Assembly: GCF_015529805.1 (NCBI RefSeq)
Contig: NZ_CP064654.1
Span: 1,426,001-1,490,000, forward strand
Direction: 5' to 3'
DNA: 64,000 nt
Source of the DNA: Qipengyuania soli
GTDB lineage: Bacteria; Pseudomonadota; Alphaproteobacteria; Sphingomonadales; Sphingomonadaceae
A model generated the notes under the pieces. The model ran no database searches. It saw nothing but the letters and a program-made list of their open reading frames with translations, and was not told where the DNA came from. Positions 27,027-36,333 of the stretch are shown in pieces (position 1 is the stretch's first letter; every line of letters starts with the position of its first letter). Made by a program: the position numbers and the translations under genes.

Positions 27027-29263
27027 CAGTCCGAACTGCTATGCTCGTACGAATAATATCCCGAGCCATAGTAGCTGTAAGCGCTACCCGCCTGACGCGG
27101 ATCGAACTTGGTGAGCACCGCCCCCATCGGACGCGAATTGACCATGGCAAGACGCCCAAGCGCGGAGTTCACCCCGCCGCGCTTGCCGCTCGTCGAGTCA
27201 ACAACGAGGATCGCCGAGTGGATCTGCGCCGCCATCGACGGAGCATCCGACAATCCGAGTACCGGTGGCGCGTCGAAAATGATATGATCATAATGTTCGC
27301 CAAGCCGTTCGATCAGTCCCTTGATGTCAGCCGTTGCCAGAAGTGCCGAGGGTGCAGGCGGAATCGGGAGTGCTGTCATGAAATCGAGGTTTGGCCGGTC
27401 CGACTGGACGATAACTTCGGCAGGGGTCTTCTCACCGGCAAGGACGGAGGTGAACCCATCCACTTCGCGACGTCCCGGGAGACGACGGTGCAGCGTCGGT
27501 CGACGAAGGTCGGCGTCGATCAGCAAAGTACGCTTGTTCAGCTTTGCGAATTCGCGCGCCAACTGCAGCGATGTGGTCGACTTGCCCTCCCCCTGCTGCG
27601 AACTGGTGACCAGGATCGTCTTCGGAATACCGTCGGCCGAATAATAGCGCAGGTTGGTTACCAGCGACTGGTACGCCTCGCTTGCGCCGGACTTCGGATC
27701 GTCGAGGTCATCCTCGATGAATTCACCCTCCGCCATCGGGATCATGCCCAGCAATGGCAGACCAAGCTTTTCTTCAACGTCGGTCGGCGTGCGGACGGTA
27801 TCGTCAAGCAATTCACGCCCGGCGACGAAGAGGCCGCTGAAGATCATCCCGCCAAGCAGAGAAAGCAGCATATTGAGCAGCGGTTTCGGTGAGTCCGGTT
27901 TGCGCGGAGCTTCCGCAAGGTCGACTATGGAAACGTTGTTGGAAGCCGCGCCGGCGGTGGCACTCAATTCATTGAAGCGCGTCAAGAGCGTGTTGTAGAG
28001 CGCGCGATCGGTTTCCGCCACGCGTTTGAGCAGGTTATACTGCACGCCGCGGTCCTGCTCGTCCAATGCTTCCCCGCGCGTCGAAGCGAGCCTGCCCTGT
28101 ATCGAACCCTCGCGTTCGCGCGCGGTTTCATAATCTAGGCGGATCGTCCGCTTGATCGACTGGCCGAGCGAGGCGATCTGGGAGTCGACATCGCGCAGTT
28201 GGGCTTCGAGTGCCTGCACATTGGGATGCTCCTCGAGGTGTTTTACACGCTCTTCGGCAAGCGACGCTGCGACCTTGGCCCGTTCCGTCAGCAGCTGCTG
28301 GACGGCGGAATTGGCAAGCACTTCGGGGATCGAAAGCGGGGCGATACCTGCGACATTCTGCCAGCGCTTCTCAGCTGCAATGCGTTCGGCTGTGGCGGCA
28401 GTGGATGCAGCGTTCAACTGGACCAGTGCATCATTGGTCACCGACAGGGTGGTTTCCTTGTCTGCGTTCTGCCCCTGACCAGAAACACGGATGAGGCCCG
28501 CTGCACGCGAATACTGGTTGAGATCGCGCTCGCTCTTCTCAACCTTGTCGCGGGCATCGCTGAGCTGCTGCGCGAGGAACTCACGCGCATAGGCGGAGCT
28601 GTCGAACTTTCTCGCGAGATTGCTCTCGAGATAGTTCGAAGCGACCGCATTTGCGATGGAAGCGGAGAGATTGGGATCGCTACTGGAAAAACTGATGCCG
28701 ATCAGCCTGCTCTGGGTAGGGAGCGAAATCTCAAGATTGTTCAGGAGGAGATCGGCGGCAAGGGAGCGACGAAGGCCGGGCAGGCCCTCGGGCCCGAGAT
28801 CGACGGCATCGACATTCTCATTGGTCGGATATTCGGCACCCAACGCGGTGAAGAAATTCGCATTCTCGGCCAGACCCTCGGATTCGACCACGCGGGTGGC
28901 GAGAGCAACCGATCCGATGATGTCCGCCTGCGTACGAAGGAAGCGATCAGCGTCCTGATAACCAGCGGGACTGGTCGATTCCTCGATAATCTTCTCGGTC
29001 TCTTGCTCGACCAGAACGCTCGAGGTCGCGACGTACTGCGGGACGGTCAACAAGGTCGCCACAATACCAAGACCGACAAAAGCGGCCATGATCAGGGCGA
29101 TCCACAGCAGGTTCCGCCGGACGGCGGAATAGATCGCGTGCAGGTCGAGTTCGACCATGCGACCATCGTCACCCGAACTGACATATTCCCTGCCAGGTTC
29201 GTTTTGAGGCGGTACCCCGTAGACGGTTGCGGGTTCCAAGGGGCGTGCTGCCATGTCGATCAA
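27026..29263 (-). CDS. wzc: polysaccharide co-polymerase / BY-type tyrosine autokinase (Wzc-like)
   Basis: Inner-membrane protein of 745 residues. Residues ~35-130 are a Wzz domain with the first membrane helix (LLWIALIMAAFVGLGIVA); a coiled-coil periplasmic part and a GNVR-like segment follow, with a second helix near residue 470. The cytoplasmic kinase has Walker A SSQQGEGKS (~554-562), Walker A' LLIDADLRRP and Walker B HIIFDAPP, and six tyrosines between residues 729 and 739 form the autophosphorylation cluster. It sets chain length and drives export together with the Wza protein, whose gene overlaps it by 4 bp. No cognate phosphatase gene is visible nearby. Confidence 0.95.
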   Translation of the reverse strand: MIDMAARPLEPATVYGVPPQNEPGREYVSSGDDGRMVELDLHAIYSAVRRNLLWIALIMAAFVGLGIVATLLTVPQYVATSSVLVEQETEKIIEESTSPAGYQDADRFLRTQADIIGSVALATRVVESEGLAENANFFTALGAEYPTNENVDAVDLGPEGLPGLRRSLAADLLLNNLEISLPTQSRLIGISFSSSDPNLSASIANAVASNYLESNLARKFDSSAYAREFLAQQLSDARDKVEKSERDLNQYSRAAGLIRVSGQGQNADKETTLSVTNDALVQLNAASTAATAERIAAEKRWQNVAGIAPLSIPEVLANSAVQQLLTERAKVAASLAEERVKHLEEHPNVQALEAQLRDVDSQIASLGQSIKRTIRLDYETAREREGSIQGRLASTRGEALDEQDRGVQYNLLKRVAETDRALYNTLLTRFNELSATAGAASNNVSIVDLAEAPRKPDSPKPLLNMLLSLLGGMIFSGLFVAGRELLDDTVRTPTDVEEKLGLPLLGMIPMAEGEFIEDDLDDPKSGASEAYQSLVTNLRYYSADGIPKTILVTSSQQGEGKSTTSLQLAREFAKLNKRTLLIDADLRRPTLHRRLPGRREVDGFTSVLAGEKTPAEVIVQSDRPNLDFMTALPIPPAPSALLATADIKGLIERLGEHYDHIIFDAPPVLGLSDAPSMAAQIHSAILVVDSTSGKRGGVNSALGRLAMVNSRPMGAVLTKFDPRQAGSAYSYYGSGYYSYEHSSSD

Positions 29264-29949
29264 AACCTGGTAAATACGTTGAGGAGCGGAGCGGCGCGCA
29301 GGAAGTCCTGATACGCACTCTTCACGCCCGAAAGTCCGACGACAATCCTGTCACCACCCAGAACTTCCGGGTCGGGCGCCTTGCCTTCGCGAATTTGGCG
29401 CAGGTCGAACAGAGCGCCGTAGCGCTGCCCGTCGATCATGCGGAAGATGATGACTTCCTTCTCCGAAGCGACATTGGTCGTACCCTGCGCCCGCGCGATT
29501 GATTCAAGTAGAGAGGAGTTACCGGCGATCTCGTAGACGCCAGGTTCGGCGACGCTTCCGTCCACGGTCACGCGCTGCCCTGCTGACGACACGACACCTA
29601 CGACGACCTGGGGATTGCGGATGAAGCGCGAACCGAGGCCAGCCTCGAGCTCGTCACTGAGTTCGATAGGCGTCTTACCAGCTGCCTGCACTTCACCGAC
29701 CAGCGGGAAATTGATGGTCCCGGCAGCATCGACCGCCAGCGTCTCGAAAGAGAGTTCCTCTTCCTGGAAAACGCGAACCGAAAGGACATCCAGGACGCCG
29801 ATACGATAGACTTGAGGTCCATTGACCGTGTCAGGTGGCGGCATGAGCCGATATGCAGCTTCACCTCGCGGCATATCCGCAGCGGGAGAAAAGCATCCTG
29901 TAACGAGGAGCGTCCCCGAGAGAATTGCCAAAGCGCGAAGGAATTTCAA
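29260..29949 (-). CDS. wza: polysaccharide export lipoprotein Wza-like
   Basis: Outer-membrane export protein of 229 residues. A lipoprotein signal ends at LLVTGC. The Poly_export domain (VYRIGVLDVLSVRVFQEEEL, INFPLVGEVQAAGKTP) and one SLBB domain (VTVDGSVAEPGVYEI) follow. It is shorter than E. coli Wza (~380 residues), with one SLBB and no obvious amphipathic C-terminal helix, like other short alphaproteobacterial members. It overlaps the kinase gene and the ligase/polymerase gene by 4 bp each. A longer Wza/KpsD-like protein is at 37989. Confidence 0.92.
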   Translation of the reverse strand: MKFLRALAILSGTLLVTGCFSPAADMPRGEAAYRLMPPPDTVNGPQVYRIGVLDVLSVRVFQEEELSFETLAVDAAGTINFPLVGEVQAAGKTPIELSDELEAGLGSRFIRNPQVVVGVVSSAGQRVTVDGSVAEPGVYEIAGNSSLLESIARAQGTTNVASEKEVIIFRMIDGQRYGALFDLRQIREGKAPDPEVLGGDRIVVGLSGVKSAYQDFLRAAPLLNVFTRF

Positions 29950-31289
29950 TGACCCGATCCCTTATTGAGCGAGCGGCCAGCTAGCATAACGACAAAAATG
30001 ACAGCAAGGCACAAAAAGGCCTGATTGCGGAGCGGGTAGTCTATCGCCGATTGACCTGCGATTGACAGGATTGCGAGGCTCGCAGCTACCTGTGATCCAT
30101 CAAGTCCGCGCGACTTCTGGGCCAGCCACGTCCAAGCACCCCAAAACAGCCATCCTCCGAGCAGCAGCCAGCCCAAAATGCCAGCCTCAACTCCGAGCTC
30201 TAGGTAGTCGTTGTGCGCTCGGCGAGCGAAGGCGGGAGACAGCGTTTCCAGGGATTCGAAATACTGGAATACTTCGTCGAATGACCCGATCCCGCTCCCG
30301 AAAGGGAAATAGGCAGTTATTGCGGCAAGGGTATCCCGCCAGATTGCGGGCCTTTCATCCTGAAGATCGCCGAAGCGCTCCATGGTCTGGCCGAGCCGTT
30401 CCTGCGTCAATCCGAACCATGCGACGACCAGGGCGAATGCCACGACTGGAACGAAAACCTTCCAGTTCAGCGAGCGGCCGCTCCTTGATCTTGCGCGCAG
30501 AAACGCAAAAACGAAATACAGGAGCGGGATCAGCATCAAGACTGCGCTCGAACGCGACTGCGTCAACAGCACACCAATGACGAACAGGCCGCCAAGGGCG
30601 ATCTTCAAAGCCATCTGCACACGTTTGGATGCTGCATCGATTTCGAGCCCGGCGAGCGAGCACAATGCCACGACGAAAAACAGGCCGCTGGTGTTGTGGT
30701 TTGCGAACAAGCCGTAGATCCGACCCGTCTCAACCATCGGGTAGCCGTAAGGTATGTTGGCACCCGCCACGAACTGCACTGCACCGAGCGAAATATTGAG
30801 TACGCCAAGACCAACGATCAAGCGCACGAATATTTGCGAAAAGTCTTCCCGCGGACGCAGGACAGCAATGACGAAAGGAGGGACAAGTGCCGCGAAAGCG
30901 AGCACGGTTCGCGCCCTATCCTGCGTCAAGGGGAACCATTGGCTGGAGGCACCGACGAGTTCTCGCGACCGCAATGCGGTCTCACCGCCCGGGAGGGCTT
31001 GCCAGAGAGCCGGAGGAAGAGGGATCAGCTGCACGAGCGGCAATAAAAGGGTAATCGCCACGAGGACACGCAGTGATGTTCGCAAGTCACGCCACCCCGT
31101 CATCGCGCGGTCGATGGCGAACACCAGGTACCCGATGGCAACCAGCTGAACGGAAAGATTGGACAGCGCATAGCGGCTGCCACCCCCGCCCAGGAGGACG
31201 GCCACGAGGAATATCACCAAGGACGGCTCTGCAATGAATGGCAGAATCCGCCCCAGCCTAGTGGAGCTTTTCGGTCTTTTCACTGCCAC
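29946..31289 (-). CDS. O-antigen ligase/polymerase family membrane protein
   Basis: Multi-pass protein of about 447 residues. It carries the family's central loop with FGSGIGSFDEVFQYFE and ARRAHNDYLELGVEAGILGW, the H-N-D-Y-L-E motif typical of the Wzy_C/O-antigen ligase superfamily. It could be the true polymerase of the locus, or a ligase. Start uncertain: the frame opens at a TTG (31313) that lies in the U tract of the upstream terminator, so a GTG at 31289 or 31283 is more likely. The stop overlaps wza. Confidence 0.87.
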   Translation of the reverse strand: MAVKRPKSSTRLGRILPFIAEPSLVIFLVAVLLGGGGSRYALSNLSVQLVAIGYLVFAIDRAMTGWRDLRTSLRVLVAITLLLPLVQLIPLPPALWQALPGGETALRSRELVGASSQWFPLTQDRARTVLAFAALVPPFVIAVLRPREDFSQIFVRLIVGLGVLNISLGAVQFVAGANIPYGYPMVETGRIYGLFANHNTSGLFFVVALCSLAGLEIDAASKRVQMALKIALGGLFVIGVLLTQSRSSAVLMLIPLLYFVFAFLRARSRSGRSLNWKVFVPVVAFALVVAWFGLTQERLGQTMERFGDLQDERPAIWRDTLAAITAYFPFGSGIGSFDEVFQYFESLETLSPAFARRAHNDYLELGVEAGILGWLLLGGWLFWGAWTWLAQKSRGLDGSQVAASLAILSIAGQSAIDYPLRNQAFLCLAVIFVVMLAGRSLNKGSGH

Positions 31290-31311
31290 CCCGACATTGC
31301 GAAAAGATAAC

Positions 31312-31341
31312 AAAAAACCCGCCGACCTCGCGGTCGGCGGG
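31312..31341 (-). terminator. Rho-independent terminator of the small membrane protein gene
   Basis: Ten-bp GC stem (31341-31332 with 31327-31318 on the minus strand) with a UCGC tetraloop, followed by six U residues. It separates the 88-residue protein gene from the ligase-wza-wzc genes, which then need read-through or their own promoter. Confidence 0.93.
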
Positions 31342-31361
31342 TTTCGAAACTTCGCGGAAGC

Positions 31362-31628
31362 TTACGCGCCCGGCGACTTGTCGTCGTCGGCAGCGATAAC
31401 GATGCCGGCGATGATCGCGGCAACGGCCAGGATCGCGATGATGAGGCCGGGGCCGCCGAGTTCGTTCTTCTTTTCAGCAGTCTGAGCCGAACGAGTAACG
31501 GTCGACATCTTGACCGGCTGGACCGCAACGGCACCGGCATCCGATGCACGGGTACCTGCCTGGGCAGCAACCGGTGCGATCGACATAGCGGCAGCACCGA
31601 GGCCAATCAGAAGGCGGCTGGTCTTCAT
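31362..31628 (-). CDS. small exported single-pass membrane protein, unknown function
   Basis: Protein of 88 residues. A clear signal peptide (MKTSRLLIGLGAAAMSIAP ... AQA, first ~24 residues), a ~30-residue polar linker, then a hydrophobic helix (GLIIAILAVAAIIAGIVIA) and an acidic DDDKSPGA end. The ribosome site AGGAG 9 nt before the ATG is good and the gene has its own strong terminator and a 180-bp upstream region, so it may be highly expressed. It has no family I know; small proteins of this type occur beside sphingomonad EPS genes. Confidence 0.8.
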   Translation of the reverse strand: MKTSRLLIGLGAAAMSIAPVAAQAGTRASDAGAVAVQPVKMSTVTRSAQTAEKKNELGGPGLIIAILAVAAIIAGIVIAADDDKSPGA

Positions 31629-31809
31629 TGGTAATCTCCTAAATTTGTTTTCTTGCGCTTGCGTTAGGGCGGGTAGCAACGATCCCATTGAAGCGCAACA
31701 GGTTAAAACTGAGTTACTGACATTTCCCCACAGGGTGTTGCACAAACACAAATGTCGGCGAAAGGTTTCTAGAATAAGACGAAATCCACAATTTCATTTA
31801 TAGCAAATG

Positions 31810-33177
31810 CTAATATGCATTGGGATGTATCAGCACCCTGGCGGTCGCAAGCATGATGCGGATATCCCCCATCGGCGACCAGTTTCGAATGTACTCAAGA
31901 TCGGCAGTCAGACGGTCGGTCAAATGCCCCTCCGTTTCGGTTGCGCCTCTGAATCCACGGACTTGCGCCAAGCCAGTGAGGCCTGGCTTGAGCGAATGAC
32001 GCTGCCAGTAGTCGCTGTGGATTTCCCAAAACAGCTTGTCGCCGGCCTGAGACCCCAAGGCGTGCGGGCGCGGACCGACAATACTCATTTCTGACCGAAG
32101 GACATTTATTAGCTGAGGGAGCTCATCAATACTTGTCTTCCTGATGAATGATCCGACACGTGTCACGCGGCTGTCAGTGCGGGACGTCGACCGATCGCCT
32201 CGAACATCCAGATCGCCAACCGACATCGATCGGAATTTGAGCATCTTGAAGAGGCAATTCGACCTGCCCATGCGCTCTTGCACGAAGAAAATTGGACCGC
32301 CGTCCTCGAGCTTGATGGCGACGGCAGTGATCAACATGATGGGACTCAGCAAGATCAGCGCAGGTATGGTGATTGCGACATCCATGATCCGCTTGATGAA
32401 GCGGTCGCGCAGGCCAAGCGGTCCGGTGGAAATGACCACACTCACCCAGCCATTCTCTCGTTCAAGTGCGAGAGCACCAAGCTCCTCGAGCGACTGCGAT
32501 ACAACCTCGCCTCGTACTCCTGCAGCCCTTAGAATCTCGGCCCAGTCGAGGCGGCGCTCCACAGAACAACTGACGATCACCCTGTCCATTGTGCGAAACA
32601 ATCGCCCGAACACGTCCAGCGATTCGGGTTCGTAGCGGGCGAGGTGGACCGGCAAGTCCTCGGTAGACATGTATTGCGCGCCTTTGACCTCCACGTGCGG
32701 ACCGCCGTCGTGGACGATCAGCACATTGCTCGCGGCGCCGCTGTAGTATTTCTCAATCAGTTCGTGGGTAATCCAGCGGATTACGCTGATGCCCATCCAT
32801 GACGAGACCAGTGCCATCGAGAACATCACGCGCGAGAATTTCTCGTTCGCTTGTGCATAGAAGATGACCACGAAACAAAGGAGGGCGGACGTGACGAGCG
32901 CCAAGGTAGCCCTTCCGACTGCATACCTCACGTCGTACAGGGCGGGGATCGAATAGCTGCGCTGGTACACCGACATGATGACGAACAGCGGGATGTAGGC
33001 ATAGCTCATCGCGAGCGCGAAATGCGAGGGCCATTGGCCCATATAGAGCCCGCCGGCCAGCAAGAAGCTGCCCAGAACGACTGCAATGTCCCCCAGGCCC
33101 TGGAACAGGTACAAACGAATCCGCAGATCCTCCTTCGAGGTACGCGGCTTACTGTCAGGGAGCTTTTGTCTCAGCAT
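31810..33177 (-). CDS. polyprenyl-phosphate sugar-1-phosphate transferase (initiating PGT)
   Basis: Protein of 455 residues of the WbaP/WcaJ/GumD/ExoY group, which starts the repeat unit by moving a sugar-1-phosphate (often glucose or galactose) to undecaprenyl phosphate. Four or five N-terminal helices (~20-150) precede a Rossmann-like part, and the catalytic domain has the re-entrant helix ITIPALILLSPIMLITAVAI, LKFRSMSVGD, IDELPQLINVLR, EMSIVGPRPHA and KPGLTGLAQVRG. A DE pair in the catalytic region is present (SIDELPQL). It is the first gene of the minus-strand EPS block and diverges from the WcaI-like gene. Confidence 0.93.
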   Translation of the reverse strand: MLRQKLPDSKPRTSKEDLRIRLYLFQGLGDIAVVLGSFLLAGGLYMGQWPSHFALAMSYAYIPLFVIMSVYQRSYSIPALYDVRYAVGRATLALVTSALLCFVVIFYAQANEKFSRVMFSMALVSSWMGISVIRWITHELIEKYYSGAASNVLIVHDGGPHVEVKGAQYMSTEDLPVHLARYEPESLDVFGRLFRTMDRVIVSCSVERRLDWAEILRAAGVRGEVVSQSLEELGALALERENGWVSVVISTGPLGLRDRFIKRIMDVAITIPALILLSPIMLITAVAIKLEDGGPIFFVQERMGRSNCLFKMLKFRSMSVGDLDVRGDRSTSRTDSRVTRVGSFIRKTSIDELPQLINVLRSEMSIVGPRPHALGSQAGDKLFWEIHSDYWQRHSLKPGLTGLAQVRGFRGATETEGHLTDRLTADLEYIRNWSPMGDIRIMLATARVLIHPNAY

Positions 33178-33670
33178 TGTTGATACTCGTACGCTGCCCC
33201 GACTAGCCCATGCATCGTCCTAGTCAAAGACGGGGCTGCGAAGCGATCCGAATAGGCGACGATGCGGCCTGCGTGCAGCACTTTCCCCCGAAAAGGCCCA
33301 CAAACGGGTTTTCCGGAAGGCGCGGTGCCATCATAGTCGCGCGCAAGTTGCACACGCTGAGCCACCCGGAGCACTTTATTTTCGAAGCTATCCGGCAATT
33401 TCCGAGCCTGCATCCTGATTGGTTTAGTCGGCCGGAATCCATCGCCAGCTCACGCGAGACATAATGCTGCCGGCTGGAGAATAGGAGTAGCGACCGGCAT
33501 CCGAACTACAGATGGCAGGCACCCAGCACAAGCCGCGTGCCCGGCTCAACAACAGAAATGCGGTCCTCGGGAAGCAGTGAAGGCAATATGAAGACGCAAT
33601 GCAATTCAACGCATGCTCTTGCGTTGAACCAGTCGCGGCACACTTGCGTAGCCCACAGGGGAGCTGCGCG
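33178..33670. other. 493-bp divergent intergenic region without a gene
   Basis: Lies between the divergent sugar transferase and WcaI-like genes. No ORF here has credible coding character. It holds a nested inverted repeat near 33195-33238 (GACTAG/CTAGTC with flanking GCCCC/GGGGC) in the leader of the minus-strand gene, and a 9-bp inverted repeat at 33605-33628 before the plus-strand gene. Promoters for both directions are expected here but I cannot place them with confidence. Confidence 0.6.
33605..33628. promoter_or_regulatory. 9-bp perfect inverted repeat upstream of the WcaI-like gene
   Basis: TTCAACGCA, a 6-nt spacer, TGCGTTGAA; it ends 42 bp before the GTG start at 33671. There is no T tract, so it is not a terminator. 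It may be an operator or a leader hairpin. Confidence 0.4.
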
Positions 33671-34903
33671 GTGACGCGTCTTCTGTTTCTGGGCCTCAAT
33701 TTCGCACCCGAGGAAATCGGCGTAGGCCATTACAGCACGCAATTGGTCGAGCATTGGTTAGGCCATGGCCATGAAGCGACGATCGTAGCTGCCAAGCCTT
33801 ACTATCCCCAGTGGCATACCTGGCCAGGATACAAGGCTGGCTGGCAATCCGGTGCTCATGGCGCAGCGCGCATCTGTCGATGCCCCATTTACGTCCCTTC
33901 GAAGCCTACGGGCTTCAGGAGGATCGTCCACTACGCGACGTTTGGCCTTTCGGCCTTCTTTCCCGCTATCACGGCGGCGATACGGACCAGACCCGACATC
34001 GTCATGACCGTCGCACCATCGCTTCTCGCTGCGCCCATCGCACTCGTTGCAGCCAAAGTTTGCGGGGCGAGAAGCTGGCTGCACGTGCAGGATTTCGAGG
34101 TGCAGGCCGCTTTTGCGACCGGCTTGCTGGGTGATAGCGGGTTCATTGCTCGCCTGGCCAAGCGCTTCGAGCGCTGGACATTTGGCAAGTTCGATACCGT
34201 GAGCACGATATCTTCCCAGATGTGCAAGCGCCTGGCCCAGAATGATGTCCAGCAGGACCGCATTGTCGAGATGCGCAACTGGGCAGACCTGGACCAGATC
34301 TCCCCGCTAAGCGCCCCGTCCTCATATCGCGAACGCTGGGCAGTCAAGACGCCTCACGTGGCGCTCTACTCGGGCAACATTGCGAACAAGCAAGGGCTGG
34401 ACCTCATTATCGATGCAGCCAGGATCCTGAAGGACCGCAAAGATCTGACCTTCGTAATCTGCGGCAATGGGTCCGACCGGTCGGCCCTGGAAGAGCGATC
34501 AGGTTCGCTCCCCAACGTGCAGTTCCACGACCTCCAGCCGCGTGCGGAACTGGGGGAGCTGCTTGGCCTCGCGACGATCCACCTTTTGCCGCATCTCGAG
34601 CGGGCCGCCGACCTTATGCTGCCATCGAAACTGGCCAACATGCTGGCATCCGGCCGGCCCGTGGTTGCAACTGCGGTCGAAGGAACCGGCCTGTCGCAGG
34701 AAGTCGAAGGCGTCGGGCTGGTAACCCCGCCGCGCGACGCTGATGCATTTGCTTCAGCCATCGTCACGCTTATGGAAGACCCAGCCCTACACTCCCGCTT
34801 TTCTGCCGCTGCACGCCTCCGGGCCGAAACGCGCTGGAACAAGCAGGAGATACTTGCGCCTTTCATGGAAGCTGCGGGTGTCCCTCGTTTAGCGAAACGT
34901 TGA
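33671..34903 (+). CDS. WcaI-like glycosyltransferase family 4
   Basis: Protein of 410 residues. The opening MTRLLFLGLNFAPEEIGVGHYS and the AAKPYYPQWHTWPGYK segment match the WcaI subgroup (colanic acid, putative fucosyltransferase); WLHVQDFEVQAAFATGLL follows, then the donor domain with YSGNIANKQGLDLIIDAA and LMLPSKLANMLASGRPVVA. The GTG at 33671 has AGGGGAG 7 nt upstream. Since GDP-fucose genes are in the same locus, fucosyl transfer is a reasonable guess. It is the only EPS gene transcribed rightward in this part. Confidence 0.9.
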   Translation: MTRLLFLGLNFAPEEIGVGHYSTQLVEHWLGHGHEATIVAAKPYYPQWHTWPGYKAGWQSGAHGAARICRCPIYVPSKPTGFRRIVHYATFGLSAFFPAITAAIRTRPDIVMTVAPSLLAAPIALVAAKVCGARSWLHVQDFEVQAAFATGLLGDSGFIARLAKRFERWTFGKFDTVSTISSQMCKRLAQNDVQQDRIVEMRNWADLDQISPLSAPSSYRERWAVKTPHVALYSGNIANKQGLDLIIDAARILKDRKDLTFVICGNGSDRSALEERSGSLPNVQFHDLQPRAELGELLGLATIHLLPHLERAADLMLPSKLANMLASGRPVVATAVEGTGLSQEVEGVGLVTPPRDADAFASAIVTLMEDPALHSRFSAAARLRAETRWNKQEILAPFMEAAGVPRLAKR

Positions 34904-35005
34904 GCCGAAAGATCGTTCGCAGCCATTCGCACCCGCGCAAACCTTGCCCCTTCGCAAGGCTCTGCTATGGCGCGCGCAACTCATCTCGCAAAAGACAGGA
35001 AACCC

Positions 35006-36229
35006 ATGGCGAAGATCAAGGTGGCAAACCCGGTCGTCGAACTCGACGGCGACGAAATGACCCGCATCATCTGGCAGTGGATCCGCGAACGGCTGATCCT
35101 GCCCTATCTCGATGTCGACCTGAAGTACTACGACCTCTCGGTCGAGAAGCGTGACGAGACGGACGACCAGATCACCATCGATGCCGCAAATGCCATCAAG
35201 CAGTATGGCGTAGGCGTTAAGTGCGCCACGATCACTCCCGACGAAGCCCGCGTCGAGGAATTCAACCTGAAGAAGATGTGGAAGTCGCCCAACGGCACGA
35301 TCCGCAACATCCTCGGCGGCGTCGTCTTCCGCGAACCCATCGTAATCGACAACGTGCCGCGCCTGGTGCCCGGCTGGACCGATCCGATCGTCGTCGGTCG
35401 CCACGCATTCGGCGACCAGTATCGCGCAACCGACACGCTGATCCCTGGGCCTGGCAAGCTGCGCCTGGTGTTCGAGGGTGAGAATGGCGAAAACCTCGAT
35501 CTCGAGGTCTTCGACTTCCCGAGTTCGGGCGTCGCCATGGCGATGTACAACCTCGACGATTCGATCCGCGACTTCGCCCGGGCGAGCTTCAACTACGGCC
35601 TCAACCTCGGTTGGCCGGTGTATCTGTCGACCAAGAACACGATCATGAAGGCATACGACGGGCGCTTCAAGGACCTGTTCCAGGAGGTGTTCGACACCGA
35701 GGGCTTCGCAGAGAAGTTCAAGGAAAAGAACATCGTCTACGAACACCGCCTGATCGACGACATGGTCGCATCGGCGCTGAAGTGGAACGGCAAGTTCGTC
35801 TGGGCCTGCAAGAACTATGACGGCGACGTGCAGTCCGATACGGTCGCGCAGGGCTTCGGTTCGCTCGGCCTGATGACTTCGGTCCTGATGACGCCGGACG
35901 GCAAGACCGTGGAAGCGGAGGCCGCTCACGGCACGGTCACGCGCCACTATCGCCAGCACCAGCAAGGCAAGGCGACCTCGACCAACCCGATTGCCTCGAT
36001 CTTCGCCTGGACCCGCGGCCTCATGTATCGCGGCAAGTTCGACAATACGCCCGACGTCGTCCGCTTTGCAGAGACGCTCGAGAAGGTCTGCATCAAGACC
36101 GTCGAAAGCGGCAAGATGACCAAGGACCTCGCGCTCCTCATCGGCCCCGAACAGAGCTGGATGACCACCGAGCAGTTCTTCGAGGCAATCGTTCAGAACC
36201 TCGAGAAGGAAATGGCTGGCTGGGCCTAA
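35006..36229 (+). CDS. icd: NADP-dependent isocitrate dehydrogenase (eukaryotic-type homodimer)
   Basis: TCA-cycle enzyme of 407 residues that oxidatively decarboxylates isocitrate to 2-oxoglutarate. [28 protein letters not shown], the GDQYRATD phosphate-binding segment, [10 protein letters not shown] and the coenzyme region [14 protein letters not shown] identify the type II (eukaryotic-like) family common in alphaproteobacteria. The ATG at 35006 follows a GACAGGA site. A strong terminator follows at 36276-36310, so the gene is monocistronic. Confidence 0.97.
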   Translation: MAKIKVANPVVELDGDEMTRIIWQWIRERLILPYLDVDLKYYDLSVEKRDETDDQITIDAANAIKQYGVGVKCATITPDEARVEEFNLKKMWKSPNGTIRNILGGVVFREPIVIDNVPRLVPGWTDPIVVGRHAFGDQYRATDTLIPGPGKLRLVFEGENGENLDLEVFDFPSSGVAMAMYNLDDSIRDFARASFNYGLNLGWPVYLSTKNTIMKAYDGRFKDLFQEVFDTEGFAEKFKEKNIVYEHRLIDDMVASALKWNGKFVWACKNYDGDVQSDTVAQGFGSLGLMTSVLMTPDGKTVEAEAAHGTVTRHYRQHQQGKATSTNPIASIFAWTRGLMYRGKFDNTPDVVRFAETLEKVCIKTVESGKMTKDLALLIGPEQSWMTTEQFFEAIVQNLEKEMAGWA

Positions 36230-36275
36230 GGAACACCCTCCCCCTTCCCGCATTGCCTTACCAAGGCTGACATAT

Positions 36276-36310
36276 CCGGGATCGGCCCAGCGCCGGTCCC
36301 GGATTTTCTT
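36276..36310 (+). terminator. Rho-independent terminator after icd
   Basis: An 11-bp stem with one G-U pair (36276-36286 with 36292-36302), CCAGC loop, then a TTTTCTT tract. It separates icd from the downstream fusion gene. Confidence 0.92.
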
Positions 36311-36333
36311 TATCCGGACGAAACGAGGGGCAA

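Noticed and set aside
29260-29949. Short Wza-like protein considered a truncated pseudogene
   Set aside because: Signal, Poly_export and SLBB parts are intact and it is tightly coupled to its neighbours; short forms are normal in this group.
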